From: a bacterium
GTDB lineage: Bacteria > BMS3Abin14
Reading direction: 5' to 3'
NCBI GenBank assembly: GCA_029210545.1
Contig: JARGFV010000092.1
Coordinates: forward strand, 1 to 10,252
Length of the DNA: 10,252 nucleotides
Shown: one piece after another, positions 1 through 7,088 of the stretch
Layout: each line of letters begins with the position of its first letter
How positions within the stretch are numbered: the first letter of the stretch is position 1
The notes under the pieces: model-generated
Databases searched by the model: none
Seen by the model: the letters and a program-made list of their open reading frames with translations, nothing else
What the model was told of the DNA's origin: nothing
Position numbers and translations under genes: made by a program

Positions 1-20
1 CTTTTTGCGAAGTCATCATC
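1..20. repeat. Cut end of a dispersed palindromic repeat
   Basis: The first 18 bases, CTTTTTGCGAAGTCATCA, match the terminal inverted repeat of the element at 5435-5601 (reverse complement of 5440-5458) with one difference. The other arm would lie left of the window. This is either the end of a second copy of that element or a lone copy of its terminal palindrome. Confidence 0.55.
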
Positions 21-402
21 TTTAATTGCCACACAGTTAGCTGACATCTCATTTGCATCATGAATAATGCGGGCTAGTTATATGATTCCCCAGAGGCTGG
101 CTATTGTATAGCATTTTAGTCAGGGAAGCCGCAGACCGGAGCTCCAGGACCTTTGACTTAAAGGCGACATGGCGCACAAGGGGAGGGAGGTTCCTGGAAG
201 ATTGGCGGGAACTTCAGGAATCAGGAACCATCCTTCTTCGCAAACCGAATTCGTCACGCCAAGGGCGTGACTTCGACGGTCAAGAGGCTTCAGAGGACGG
301 GGGAATGCGGCGATGACCCGGAATCCAGGGGTTCAGGTCGAGGAAACATTTCCAGGGATAATTCGAGGTCTTACAAGTCACCGATCACCGATGTTACCCT
401 CG
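21..402. other. Intergenic stretch without a convincing gene
   Basis: I see no open frame here with family-like sequence, a good ribosome binding site and plausible codon use. Bases 20-115 are richer in A+T than the rest of the window. A perfect 8-bp hairpin (GTCACGCC, loop AAG, GGCGTGAC) lies at 253-271. CACCGAT is repeated twice in tandem at 379-392, just past the stop of the minus-strand LapA-like gene. The short plus-strand frames starting at 104, 267 and 313 look accidental. Confidence 0.6.
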
Positions 403-609
403 TTACCTTCCCCTCGCCCCTATCCCGGCGTACTTACCCAGGAAAAACCCGATGATCACACCGAGCAGGATCAGCAGGGGGAAGGCGATGATCCTCGACA
501 TGCTGATCTGCCAGAAGAAGACCTTGAGAGATACGACCTCCATGTTCTGGACAAGGAGGACAGCGCACAGGAACAGGAGGATGACGACAGCCCACGTTTT
601 CGCTTTCAC
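403..609 (-). CDS. LapA-domain (DUF1049) small membrane protein
   Basis: This is a 68-aa inner-membrane protein with two hydrophobic helices at about residues 7-23 and 40-60. Between them lies the family signature VQNMEVVSLKVFFWQISMSR: an Asn-x-x-x-Val strand, an FFW turn, then an Ile/Leu-rich second helix ending GFFLGKYAG. This is typical of LapA/DUF1049 proteins, which in E. coli work with the heat-shock/LPS-assembly protein LapB; here the partner TPR domain is absent, so the role is open. The start is GTG at 609, chosen because GGAGG sits 6 nt upstream. An overlapping ATG at 622 is in another frame and gives no family sequence. The gene lies 79 bp downstream of another tiny membrane protein gene on the same strand and may share its transcript. 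Confidence 0.85.
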   Translation of the reverse strand: MKAKTWAVVILLFLCAVLLVQNMEVVSLKVFFWQISMSRIIAFPLLILLGVIIGFFLGKYAGIGARGR

Positions 610-662
610 GAAACACCTCCATAAGAAAGAGCCTGGAGCCAGGATACTGGAACCTGGTTCTT

Positions 663-711
663 AGTTTATAGTTTATAGTTCTCAGCTCTCAGCTCTTAGC
701 TCTAAGTACTA
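663..711. repeat. Heptamer tandem repeat tract (7 units)
   Basis: Seven consecutive 7-base units read AGTTTAT, AGTTTAT, AGTTCTC, AGCTCTC, AGCTCTT, AGCTCTA, AGTACTA. The period is exact and the units are degenerate. The tract overlaps the 3' end of the minus-strand gene at 689-913 and provides its last few codons and its stop. Related heptamers with a CAGCT or CTTNGCT core occur at 8584-8618 and 8658-8706. Confidence 0.8.
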
Positions 712-913
712 CTTTTACCACCAGCACCACCCACGGCGCTGAGTGCATGACGAGGTCGAACCAGTCGATGGGCTTGACGAGTTTGCCCTTCATCAGCATC
801 TGGAGCTTTTCCACGATGTGAGGCGGCGAAAAAGGGGCGAGGCCCAGGGTGAGGCAGATAACGATGACCACACCCCAATCCAGGCTGTCGATCCAGGCGA
901 TGAGCTGCTGCAC
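689..913 (-). CDS. Small two-helix membrane protein (short 'RND transporter'-labelled family)
   Basis: This 74-aa protein has two hydrophobic stretches, about residues 14-29 (VVIVICLTLGLAPF) and 58-70 (APWVVLVVKVVL). A polar loop between them carries the conserved-looking EKLQML, KPIDWFDLVMH segment. Similar roughly 70-aa proteins are common in deltaproteobacteria and are often labelled 'RND transporter', although they are far too small to be one; their function is unknown. The start is GTG at 913, supported by AAGGAGG 6 nt upstream. The last residues (LRAKS) and the stop are encoded within a heptamer repeat tract, so the native C-terminus may have been altered. A promoter-like pair lies at 978-1006, and the gene probably forms a transcription unit with the LapA-like gene downstream. 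Confidence 0.75.
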   Translation of the reverse strand: MQQLIAWIDSLDWGVVIVICLTLGLAPFSPPHIVEKLQMLMKGKLVKPIDWFDLVMHSAPWVVLVVKVVLRAKS

Positions 914-977
914 GGAGTCCCTCCTTCAAGCGTGTTCCCGATCTTCCTTACCGTGTGGAACAACCGGGTTCATGTTA

Positions 978-1006
978 AATATACATGATTCCCCTTCCAC
1001 TGTAAG
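978..1006 (-). promoter_or_regulatory. Predicted sigma70-type promoter for the two small membrane genes
   Basis: On the minus strand, CTTACA (1006-1001, 4 of 6 to consensus) is separated by exactly 17 nt from TATATT (983-978, 5 of 6). Transcription would start near 971, about 58 nt ahead of the GTG at 913. The -10 lies inside a small palindrome (TCATGT, 7-nt loop, ACATGA, 970-988), which could be an operator or chance. Confidence 0.45.
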
Positions 1007-1055
1007 CTCCAGGCTGACGGCGGCGCGGTGGTGGAGTTGAAGTTCCCTTGCTGAA

Positions 1056-4000
1056 TCAGCCCTGTCCGGAACTTCCCGCACGGCGTTCGGACAGTTCAAG
1101 TTTCAACTCTTCCGCGGACATGAGGAAACTCTCCAACCGGGCCTCGGTGAGCTGCGGGAACGGGCTGCCGTCGGTTTCCAGAGCCAGGAACGGAAGGGGA
1201 ATCTCCTCCCGGTTCTGGTACCAGAACGGACCGTCCCTTTCCGAGAAACGGTATTTTTCCTCATAACGGCGATGTGTCAGTATCGATTCGGCTATGCGGC
1301 TTGGCATGCAGCCGAAAGGCCCGATACTGATCACACCGTGGGTCTCGTCACCGACCTCCCTGAGGGCTCCGCTGACCGTGAGGATCGCTTCACCGGTGAG
1401 CCTGGGGTTGATGAGCGTCCTTGCCCGGGACAGGAGATATCCGACATCCACGCCGCGCCCGTCGAAATAGCCGGAATATCGAAGCGTTCCGTGGATCTTT
1501 TTCTCCAGGCTCTTGACATACCGGTCCTTCAGGAACGCTTCCACCCGTTCCCTTGATGTCGACGGCACGGGATTGCAGCTCCCGATGATGAGGTAAAGGG
1601 TGTACAGGAACCATTCGTAAATCGGGGTGGTCCTGGTGATCACACCTTTCGCGGCGAACCTCTCGACCAGGCTCTGACAGGAAAGACCGTCTTTCCGGAC
1701 GTACACCTCACCTGTAAGGGTCACTTTCGTGGCTTCATCCATGGGTGTTTTCCGCCCAAAGCGCGAGAGTTTCATCATCTCCTCCAGCAGCACCGACAGC
1801 ACCTCGGCATGGCTGGCGCTCGCAAGGCTCCGGGTGATCCGCTTAATGCAGTTCCTGTAAACCTTCAGGGCGCCCCGGGTGTCTTCAGCCAGGGCCAGGA
1901 TGGCCGAATAAATGTCATCGAGACCGTCGGCCATGATGAGGCCGAGAACAGCCCGGGAGGTGAAATCGGGAGGCATCCCCGCGTATCCGTTCTCGCTGGT
2001 CAGGGAGAGGAGGGCGACATTCCTGATAGCCTCCCTTTTGATGAACTGTTTCATCGCGACACTGAACTGGCCGAACCGGCACGGACCGCTCGTTTCCGGC
2101 ATGAAAAATACCATGACCTCGTCTTCTGATCCGCGATCCTTCAGATACCGGAGCAGCGAGCCGGTGGTGAGGGTGTAGGGCAGGCACTCCTTGCACGACG
2201 TGACGTCCCTGCCCATGGCCAGTTCACCGGGGCCGGGGGCCGGGAGAGCGGTCGTCCTGATACCGAAATAGTTCATGCCGGCGGCGAAAAATGCGGACAC
2301 CGTTTCCCCCATGGAAGGGACCACCATGTGTACTGCCGGGTCGGTGAGGGCCAGGTGCCTGCCGTCACTGGTGATGACCTTCGCTTCGGGCCCGTTCAGG
2401 TCGATCTTCGCGGCGGTGAAGTCAGCAAGTTCGTTCCGGGGGCACCCAATGGAAAGGTACCCTTTGACCACGTCCAGGAAGGCGTCGATGCGAGTGTCGA
2501 CACCGGCGTCGGCGGTGTGGGAATCGAACTGAAGGGTCAGGAAAGGTTTTTGACCCATGATATTCCTGAACTGCTCGATGATAAAAGAATCCGGGCCGCA
2601 GCTGAAGTTGGTCACGTAGACGCCGAACAGGTTCGGGTTGTCCCTGATGATGTTGGCGGCCCTCAGGATCCCTTCACCGGATGCCCAGTACATCTGATCC
2701 AGGGCATCTCCCCCCGTCTCGGCCAGGGGCAGAAAATCGCAGGGAATTACCGCATGGCCTCTGGCAGCGAACTTCTGGGGAACGCCCATGTTTCCCAGGC
2801 GTGTAAAGGCGTTGTAGGCGCGACCGAGCAGGACAATGGCCGTTTCCCCTGGTTCGAGATCCTCCAGGGCCCTTTGTCCCTGTTCCCTGAACTCGTCAAC
2901 GAGAGACTGGAAGGCCAGCCATGCCCTGTCGAATGCCTCGCCGGACCTTCGCCTGGAAAAGCCCATCCCTTCGCCGACGGTTATGAACGCTTTCCTGAGC
3001 CTGGCAGGCTTGTCGAACTCCAGGACCCCTGTCACAAGCCTGGGGGCAAGTTCCTCGTAAAAGGCCGCCTTGAGATAGTAAGGTTCTCCCTGGACCAGGG
3101 GGCAGGTGCTGTTCACCTCCTTTTGTCCGTGGGGCATGGTGCTCATGACGTGGGGAACGAAGATCGTGTCGGCGCCTTTTGACAAAAGGTTTTTCAGGAG
3201 CCCGTGGGACTGGAGAACCGGCAGGCAGAACGGCGCCCCTGCCTCCTCCACCCCGGATGTCTCGATCCTGTCACTGTTGACCACCCGCAATCCGAGGCTG
3301 GTAAAAAAGTGGGCGTAAAGGGGGTAGGCCGTTGCGGTATAAAGAGAGGTCAGGATCCCCACGGTTCTTTCACCGTCGGCCGGATTGTCGGGCGCGAACT
3401 TGTCGAAAACCAGTTCCTCTCTCAGGCGAACCAGGTCTTTCCCCTGCCTCCCGGAGCCGCCCTTTTCCCTCAGGTTGTAATACCTGTCGCACGCTCCTCC
3501 AAAAGGGTAGGTCCGGCCGTTCACCACGTAACGCTGGATCTTGCATTTGCGGTCACACTTCTCCCGGCCTCCGCCGCAAACGAACGGCTTGCCTGTACCG
3601 ATCTCCCGCAAAGCAAGCTCACTCAGGTCGAACCGGTCCCTGGCGGCATCACCTTTCTCAACGCGGTCCAGTACGACCAGAGCGGCCCCGAAGGCGCCCA
3701 TGAGACCTGGATCGGGAGGCACGACGATCTCCCTCTCACACAGGATCGACATGGCCAGGGGAACCGCACGGTTGTAGCAGACGCCGCCCTGCATGAAGAT
3801 CTTCTGGCCGACAGGCCTGCTGCCCTTGACCCGGGTCAGGTAGTTACGGCACACCGAATAAACCAGTCCGGCCACGCTGTCGTCTCGTGTTGTCCCCTGC
3901 TGGATGGCCGTCTTGATGTCGCTCCCGATAAAGGCCGCGCACTGATCGTTGAAGTTGGGAGGGGAATCGGAACCCATGGCGAGGTCGGCGATCTCGCACG

Positions 4001-5321
4001 TGGATATCCCGAAGGACTCCAGGCACGCTTCCTCCAGGAACGAGCCGGTACCGGCGGAGCACGCTTCGTTCATGGCGTAGTCGGTGGGCACCATGTTGGT
4101 GATGGAAGTATATTTGGCGTCCTGCCCTCCGATCTCGAAGATGGTATCGACCTCTGGATCATAATGAACGGCAGCGACCGCGTGGGCCATGATCTCGTTG
4201 ATCACGTTTGCGGTGAGGCCGTGTAACGCCGCCAGCCGCCTGCCGCTTCCCGTGACCCCCAACCCGACGATATCGGGTTCGACACCTTCAGGAACATGGT
4301 CACCCAGAGCCTGGTAGCATCTCCGGCTGGCTCCGACAGGGTCGCCCAGGGTCCTCAGGTATTTACTGGCAACGACGGTCCTGTCCTCCGCGCGCACCAG
4401 GACTGCCTTGGTCGTGGTGCTGCCCACATCCAGGCCGATAACGTACGCGCCTTCGCAGAACTTCCCCCCGGCAGCTGTTTTGAAAACGACCCTGGACAAG
4501 CCGGATTTCAATTCGGGAAAGGAGGTGAAAAGGTTGCCGGTGGGCTTGACGAGACCGTTATCCTTTTCGATGAGATGGCCGTCATTTTGAGCCCACATCA
4601 GGGCACCCATGGCCTCGAACCAGGGAGCATCCTCGGGGACCGCCGCCATCGGATACTCCTGCCTGAGATAATCGACGACAACGGGGTTCTGACTGACCCC
4701 GCCGACGATCAGGGGCCTCCTGACCTTCGCCGAACGAAGCAGTTCCGTCATCTTGACAGCGACCATACGGCACAGCCCGGCGACGACCCGCCCCTTCCCC
4801 ACACCCTTGTTCAGCGCGTGAGTACAATCGCTCTTGCTGAAAACCGAGCATCTGTGGGCGATCTCGTAGGGCTGCGAAAAGTCGGCAAGTTCGATGGCCT
4901 CGGCCAGGTCCAGGTCCATTCGCTTGAGCTGCTGGAGGAAAAACTCCCCTGTCCCGGAGGCGCATTTGTTCCCGGTATGGACCGACCTGATCCGCCCATT
5001 TTTATCCAGGGAGTAAAGAATGATCGACTCGCTGCCTGCCGAAAGGATGCCGTCCGCTTCCGGGTAGCGGTCCCGGACATGCCTGTAGGCGAATTCCACG
5101 GCCTCCGGCTCCGATATGGTCCTGGCGGTGATGAGGTCCCTGAACTTGCGCCCCGTAATGCCCACCAGGACCGGAACCGCTTCACCGACGACCCTTTGTA
5201 CCGCTTCTCCCACGCTGCCGCCGTGGGGAAGCCGGATTGCCTTCAGGGAACCGTTGACCCTTTCGACGACACTCAGGGTGCTGGCGCCCAGGCATATGCC
5301 GAGGGATCTTTTTCCGTTCAT
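1056..5321 (-). CDS. Giant fused acyl-CoA dehydratase activase / HgdB-like protein
   Basis: This 1421-aa protein joins the parts of the 2-hydroxyacyl-CoA dehydratase/benzoyl-CoA reductase activation system. Module 1 (about residues 1-270) is a BadF/BcrA/HgdC-type ASKHA ATPase with phosphate loop GICLGAST and KCASGTG (Cys120). Module 2 (about 290-550) repeats it with GLDVGSTTTK and NEACSAGTG (Cys421); in activases this Cys binds a 4Fe-4S cluster shared by two subunits. Next come a Cys cluster (582, 589, 593, 611) and a DUF2229-type region starting VGILTSLYTATAYPLY. An HgdB-like section follows with FSCGPDSF (Cys908), SCKECLP (Cys1043, Cys1046), SGPCRFGQ (Cys1081), IGSCNP (Cys1249) and GPFGCMPSR (Cys1338). 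The start is ATG at 5321, because the first ASKHA strand begins there and AAAGGTGA lies 11 nt upstream; the frame stays open to 5453 but that part is unlike the family and enters a repeat. Fused proteins of this size are known in anaerobes, but their substrate is not. No separate dehydratase subunits lie nearby. Confidence 0.9.
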   Translation of the reverse strand: MNGKRSLGICLGASTLSVVERVNGSLKAIRLPHGGSVGEAVQRVVGEAVPVLVGITGRKFRDLITARTISEPEAVEFAYRHVRDRYPEADGILSAGSESIILYSLDKNGRIRSVHTGNKCASGTGEFFLQQLKRMDLDLAEAIELADFSQPYEIAHRCSVFSKSDCTHALNKGVGKGRVVAGLCRMVAVKMTELLRSAKVRRPLIVGGVSQNPVVVDYLRQEYPMAAVPEDAPWFEAMGALMWAQNDGHLIEKDNGLVKPTGNLFTSFPELKSGLSRVVFKTAAGGKFCEGAYVIGLDVGSTTTKAVLVRAEDRTVVASKYLRTLGDPVGASRRCYQALGDHVPEGVEPDIVGLGVTGSGRRLAALHGLTANVINEIMAHAVAAVHYDPEVDTIFEIGGQDAKYTSITNMVPTDYAMNEACSAGTGSFLEEACLESFGISTCEIADLAMGSDSPPNFNDQCAAFIGSDIKTAIQQGTTRDDSVAGLVYSVCRNYLTRVKGSRPVGQKIFMQGGVCYNRAVPLAMSILCEREIVVPPDPGLMGAFGAALVVLDRVEKGDAARDRFDLSELALREIGTGKPFVCGGGREKCDRKCKIQRYVVNGRTYPFGGACDRYYNLREKGGSGRQGKDLVRLREELVFDKFAPDNPADGERTVGILTSLYTATAYPLYAHFFTSLGLRVVNSDRIETSGVEEAGAPFCLPVLQSHGLLKNLLSKGADTIFVPHVMSTMPHGQKEVNSTCPLVQGEPYYLKAAFYEELAPRLVTGVLEFDKPARLRKAFITVGEGMGFSRRRSGEAFDRAWLAFQSLVDEFREQGQRALEDLEPGETAIVLLGRAYNAFTRLGNMGVPQKFAARGHAVIPCDFLPLAETGGDALDQMYWASGEGILRAANIIRDNPNLFGVYVTNFSCGPDSFIIEQFRNIMGQKPFLTLQFDSHTADAGVDTRIDAFLDVVKGYLSIGCPRNELADFTAAKIDLNGPEAKVITSDGRHLALTDPAVHMVVPSMGETVSAFFAAGMNYFGIRTTALPAPGPGELAMGRDVTSCKECLPYTLTTGSLLRYLKDRGSEDEVMVFFMPETSGPCRFGQFSVAMKQFIKREAIRNVALLSLTSENGYAGMPPDFTSRAVLGLIMADGLDDIYSAILALAEDTRGALKVYRNCIKRITRSLASASHAEVLSVLLEEMMKLSRFGRKTPMDEATKVTLTGEVYVRKDGLSCQSLVERFAAKGVITRTTPIYEWFLYTLYLIIGSCNPVPSTSRERVEAFLKDRYVKSLEKKIHGTLRYSGYFDGRGVDVGYLLSRARTLINPRLTGEAILTVSGALREVGDETHGVISIGPFGCMPSRIAESILTHRRYEEKYRFSERDGPFWYQNREEIPLPFLALETDGSPFPQLTEARLESFLMSAEELKLELSERRAGSSGQG

Positions 5322-5405
5322 CTCAGGAGCGTTCACCTTTTCCACCGCCTTCCCGATGGGGATGTTAACTGCTTCCACCCCGGGAAGGCAAGACCTGTGC
5401 CATGA

Positions 5406-5436
5406 AGTATACCCGATACCTCCCCCTTTAACCCAA
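5406..5436 (-). promoter_or_regulatory. Weak promoter candidate for the activase gene
   Basis: On the minus strand TATACT (5411-5406) is a good -10. The only -35-like hexamer upstream is TTGGGT (5436-5431), at a long 19-nt spacing and straddling the edge of the inverted-repeat element. If used, the leader would be about 80 nt. Confidence 0.25.
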
Positions 5437-5601
5437 CGTTGATGGCTTCGCAAAAAGTCATCAACGCGCCCCGTGCGGGGCGCCCGGATCGATGACCGGA
5501 AATCATGTCAGCGATCCGTGAGGAAAGGGAAAACCACGCTTTTCACTTTCCGTGGAGCAAAACAAGTCACGCACTGACTTTTTTGCGACTCTATCAACGT
5601 T
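5435..5601. mobile_element. MITE-like non-coding element with terminal inverted repeats
   Basis: This 167-bp block is bounded by near-identical inverted ends: 5435-5460 and 5575-5601 pair with three mismatches and one extra T. Each end reads about AACGTTGATRG...CGCAAAAAAGTCA. The left end is itself a hairpin (12-bp arms 5437-5448 and 5455-5466, one mismatch). Inside are a perfect GC hairpin (GCGCCCCG, loop TG, CGGGGCGC, 5466-5483) and another stem (5522-5533 with 5540-5551, 11 of 12 pairs). No coding frame is present. The organisation fits a miniature inverted-repeat or REP-like element mobilised in trans; part of a second copy starts the window. The outermost AACGTT is palindromic, so a target duplication cannot be separated from the repeat. 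Confidence 0.6.
5466..5483. terminator. Perfect GC hairpin inside the inverted-repeat element
   Basis: An 8-bp perfect stem GCGCCCCG/CGGGGCGC closes on a 2-nt loop. There is no T-run on either side, so intrinsic termination is doubtful. It more likely serves as a structural part of the element or blocks read-through between the divergent genes. Confidence 0.3.
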
Positions 5602-5804
5602 TATGGGGTTCGAACGGGATGCGGGTGAACTGCCTCACACGATCATGGGAATTTCATTGCTCAATTTGATTTCGTATTGCGCGGAACGCTGCACAGTTTT
5701 TCACCCTGTTTTTCACCTTGTACTCGGATTCCCACTCCTGCTAACATTTCCCTTAAGCACGCAGGTGTTTCTTTCCCGGGACCAACCCCGACGGAGGCAG
5801 GCCC
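5602..5804. other. Leader region of the FAD oxidoreductase gene
   Basis: No gene is supported here. It contains a short direct repeat (GTTTTTCACC twice, about 5696-5717) and no clear -35/-10 pair. The promoter of the plus-strand oxidoreductase gene should lie here, but I could not identify it. Confidence 0.4.
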
Positions 5805-6947
5805 ATGGGTAAACGCCTTGTCCTTGCAGGCGCCGGTCACGCCCACCTGACGACTATCTCGGCCATCCGCAGTCTCGTAAAGAGAGGCCACCATGTGACC
5901 GTCATCGGCCCCTCTTCCCACCACTACTACTCGGGCATGTCCCCCGGAGCCCTGGCCGGGACCTACCGGCCTCAGGAGATCCGTTTCAACGTTGAAAGGC
6001 TCACTACGGGACGGGGCGGACATTTCATCCGCGACCATGTCACCGGTATCGACCCCGAATCACGAACAGTCACGCTGTCCTCAGGCGGCTGCATCCCCTA
6101 CGACGTCATTTCCTTTAATGTCGGAAGCGTCATCCCCATGTCGTCCCTTCAACTCGGCAGCGGGAACCTCTTCACCGTCAAGCCCATTGAAAGGATCCTG
6201 GCAGGACGAAGGGCGATCCTGGAATCGGGGGCAGCGTGCACCCCGGAAACCCCCCTTTGTACGGTGATCGTCGGCGGCGGGCCGGCAGGTGTCGAAATGG
6301 CCGGCGGCATCTGGCGATTGGCCAGGGACAACGGAGTGCCGGCAAGGGTCACCCTGGTCACAGGCGGGAAACTCCTGGGCAGCTTTCCGCCCCGCCTGGG
6401 CGACGCGGCCCGCAGCTCTCTTAATCGGAGAGGTATAGGTGTTCTCGAAGGGGTCAGAGCTGTTTCTGCCGGGGCGGGTGGCGTTTCCTTCGAGGACGGG
6501 TCGACCCTCGAGGCAGACGTGATCTTCATTGCCGCGGGTATCATACCCTCTCCCCTGTTCACGGGTTCCCTGGTACCCACAGCCGAGGACGGCGGCCTTC
6601 TGGTCAACCATTACCTCCAGAGTGTCGGGTACCCGGAGATCTTCGGCGGCGGCGACTGCGTCACCATCAGGGGGGAGAACCTGGCCCGGGTGGGGGTTTA
6701 CGCAGTGCGGCAAAACCCCGTTCTGCTGCACAACATCGCCGCAGCCCTCGACGATCAGCCCATGGTGCGATTCAACCCGGGCAGCCCCTCCTTCCTCCTC
6801 CTCCTCAACATGGGTGACGGCACCGCCATTTACAGGAAGGGCCGCTGGGTGTGGCAAGGAAAACTCGCGTTCAAACTCAAGGATTTCATCGACCGCAGGT
6901 TCATGAGGAAGTTCCAGCTCAGCGGTGAGCTTGCCGAACCACAATAG
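5805..6947 (+). CDS. FAD-dependent pyridine nucleotide-disulfide oxidoreductase, SelD-associated type
   Basis: This 380-aa two-dinucleotide-binding-domain flavoprotein belongs to the NDH-2/sulfide:quinone reductase superfamily. The N-terminal FAD motif is LVLAGAGHAHL (residues 5-15); the GHAHL variant is characteristic of the subfamily found fused to, or next to, selenophosphate synthetase (SelD). The NAD(P)H-binding motif VIVGGGPAGVEMAGG lies at about 153-167. The FAD-closing motif IFGGGDC lies at about 280-286, and the C-terminus has the subfamily's KDFIDRRFMRKF. No redox-active CxxxxC or SQR-type cysteine pair is visible, so it probably passes electrons from NAD(P)H to a quinone or another acceptor. 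The ATG at 5805 has GGAGG 7 nt upstream. It is divergent from the activase gene; no selD is in the window. The family is confident, the substrate unknown. Confidence 0.88.
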   Translation: MGKRLVLAGAGHAHLTTISAIRSLVKRGHHVTVIGPSSHHYYSGMSPGALAGTYRPQEIRFNVERLTTGRGGHFIRDHVTGIDPESRTVTLSSGGCIPYDVISFNVGSVIPMSSLQLGSGNLFTVKPIERILAGRRAILESGAACTPETPLCTVIVGGGPAGVEMAGGIWRLARDNGVPARVTLVTGGKLLGSFPPRLGDAARSSLNRRGIGVLEGVRAVSAGAGGVSFEDGSTLEADVIFIAAGIIPSPLFTGSLVPTAEDGGLLVNHYLQSVGYPEIFGGGDCVTIRGENLARVGVYAVRQNPVLLHNIAAALDDQPMVRFNPGSPSFLLLLNMGDGTAIYRKGRWVWQGKLAFKLKDFIDRRFMRKFQLSGELAEPQ

Positions 6948-6956
6948 GGGAACTGG

Positions 6957-6982
6957 ACGAGGAATCGCAAACAATTCCTCGT
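6957..6982 (+). terminator. Hairpin just after the oxidoreductase stop codon
   Basis: A perfect 9-bp stem (ACGAGGAAT / ATTCCTCGT) with an 8-nt loop begins 9 nt past the stop codon. There is no U-tract after it, so it may stabilise the 3' end or act with the following hairpin rather than as a classical intrinsic terminator. Confidence 0.4.
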
Positions 6983-6992
6983 ATCGGAGTGA

Positions 6993-7009
6993 TCACGCCT
7001 TTGGCGTGA
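6993..7009 (+). terminator. Second 3' hairpin TCACGCC-TTT-GGCGTGA
   Basis: A 7-bp perfect stem with a 3-nt loop lies 46 nt past the oxidoreductase stop codon. The same stem sequence with loop AAG occurs at 253-271, so it may be a dispersed repeat hairpin rather than a dedicated terminator. Confidence 0.35.
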
Positions 7010-7088
7010 CGGGCGGTGCAACGGAGTATCTAGATCTTACCCCGACACCCCCATACTCCCATACCGGAGAGTTCCAGGAGGTGGAACA

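Noticed and set aside
663-711. CRISPR array or iteron-type origin at the heptamer tracts
   Set aside because: Units are contiguous, only 7 bases long and have no spacers; no cas, rep or dnaA-box features are nearby.
2328-5405. Long plus-strand open frames (2328-3182, 3204-4226, 4296-5405) opposite the activase gene
   Set aside because: They are antisense shadows of a GC-rich gene: their translations look like no family and are rich in Gly/Pro/Arg/His, while the minus strand carries clear motifs throughout.
5322-5453. N-terminal extension of the activase to an ATG at 5453
   Set aside because: The 44 extra residues precede the first ASKHA strand, are unlike the family, and the far end enters the inverted-repeat element; the ATG at 5321 has its own ribosome binding site.
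5484-5574. Small RNA gene inside the inverted-repeat element
   Set aside because: Hairpins are present but I see no promoter or T-run terminator; a repeat element explains the structure better.
6081-6974. 297-aa minus-strand frame opposite the FAD oxidoreductase
   Set aside because: The sense frame has three dinucleotide-binding motifs and a good ribosome binding site; the antisense translation has no recognisable motif.
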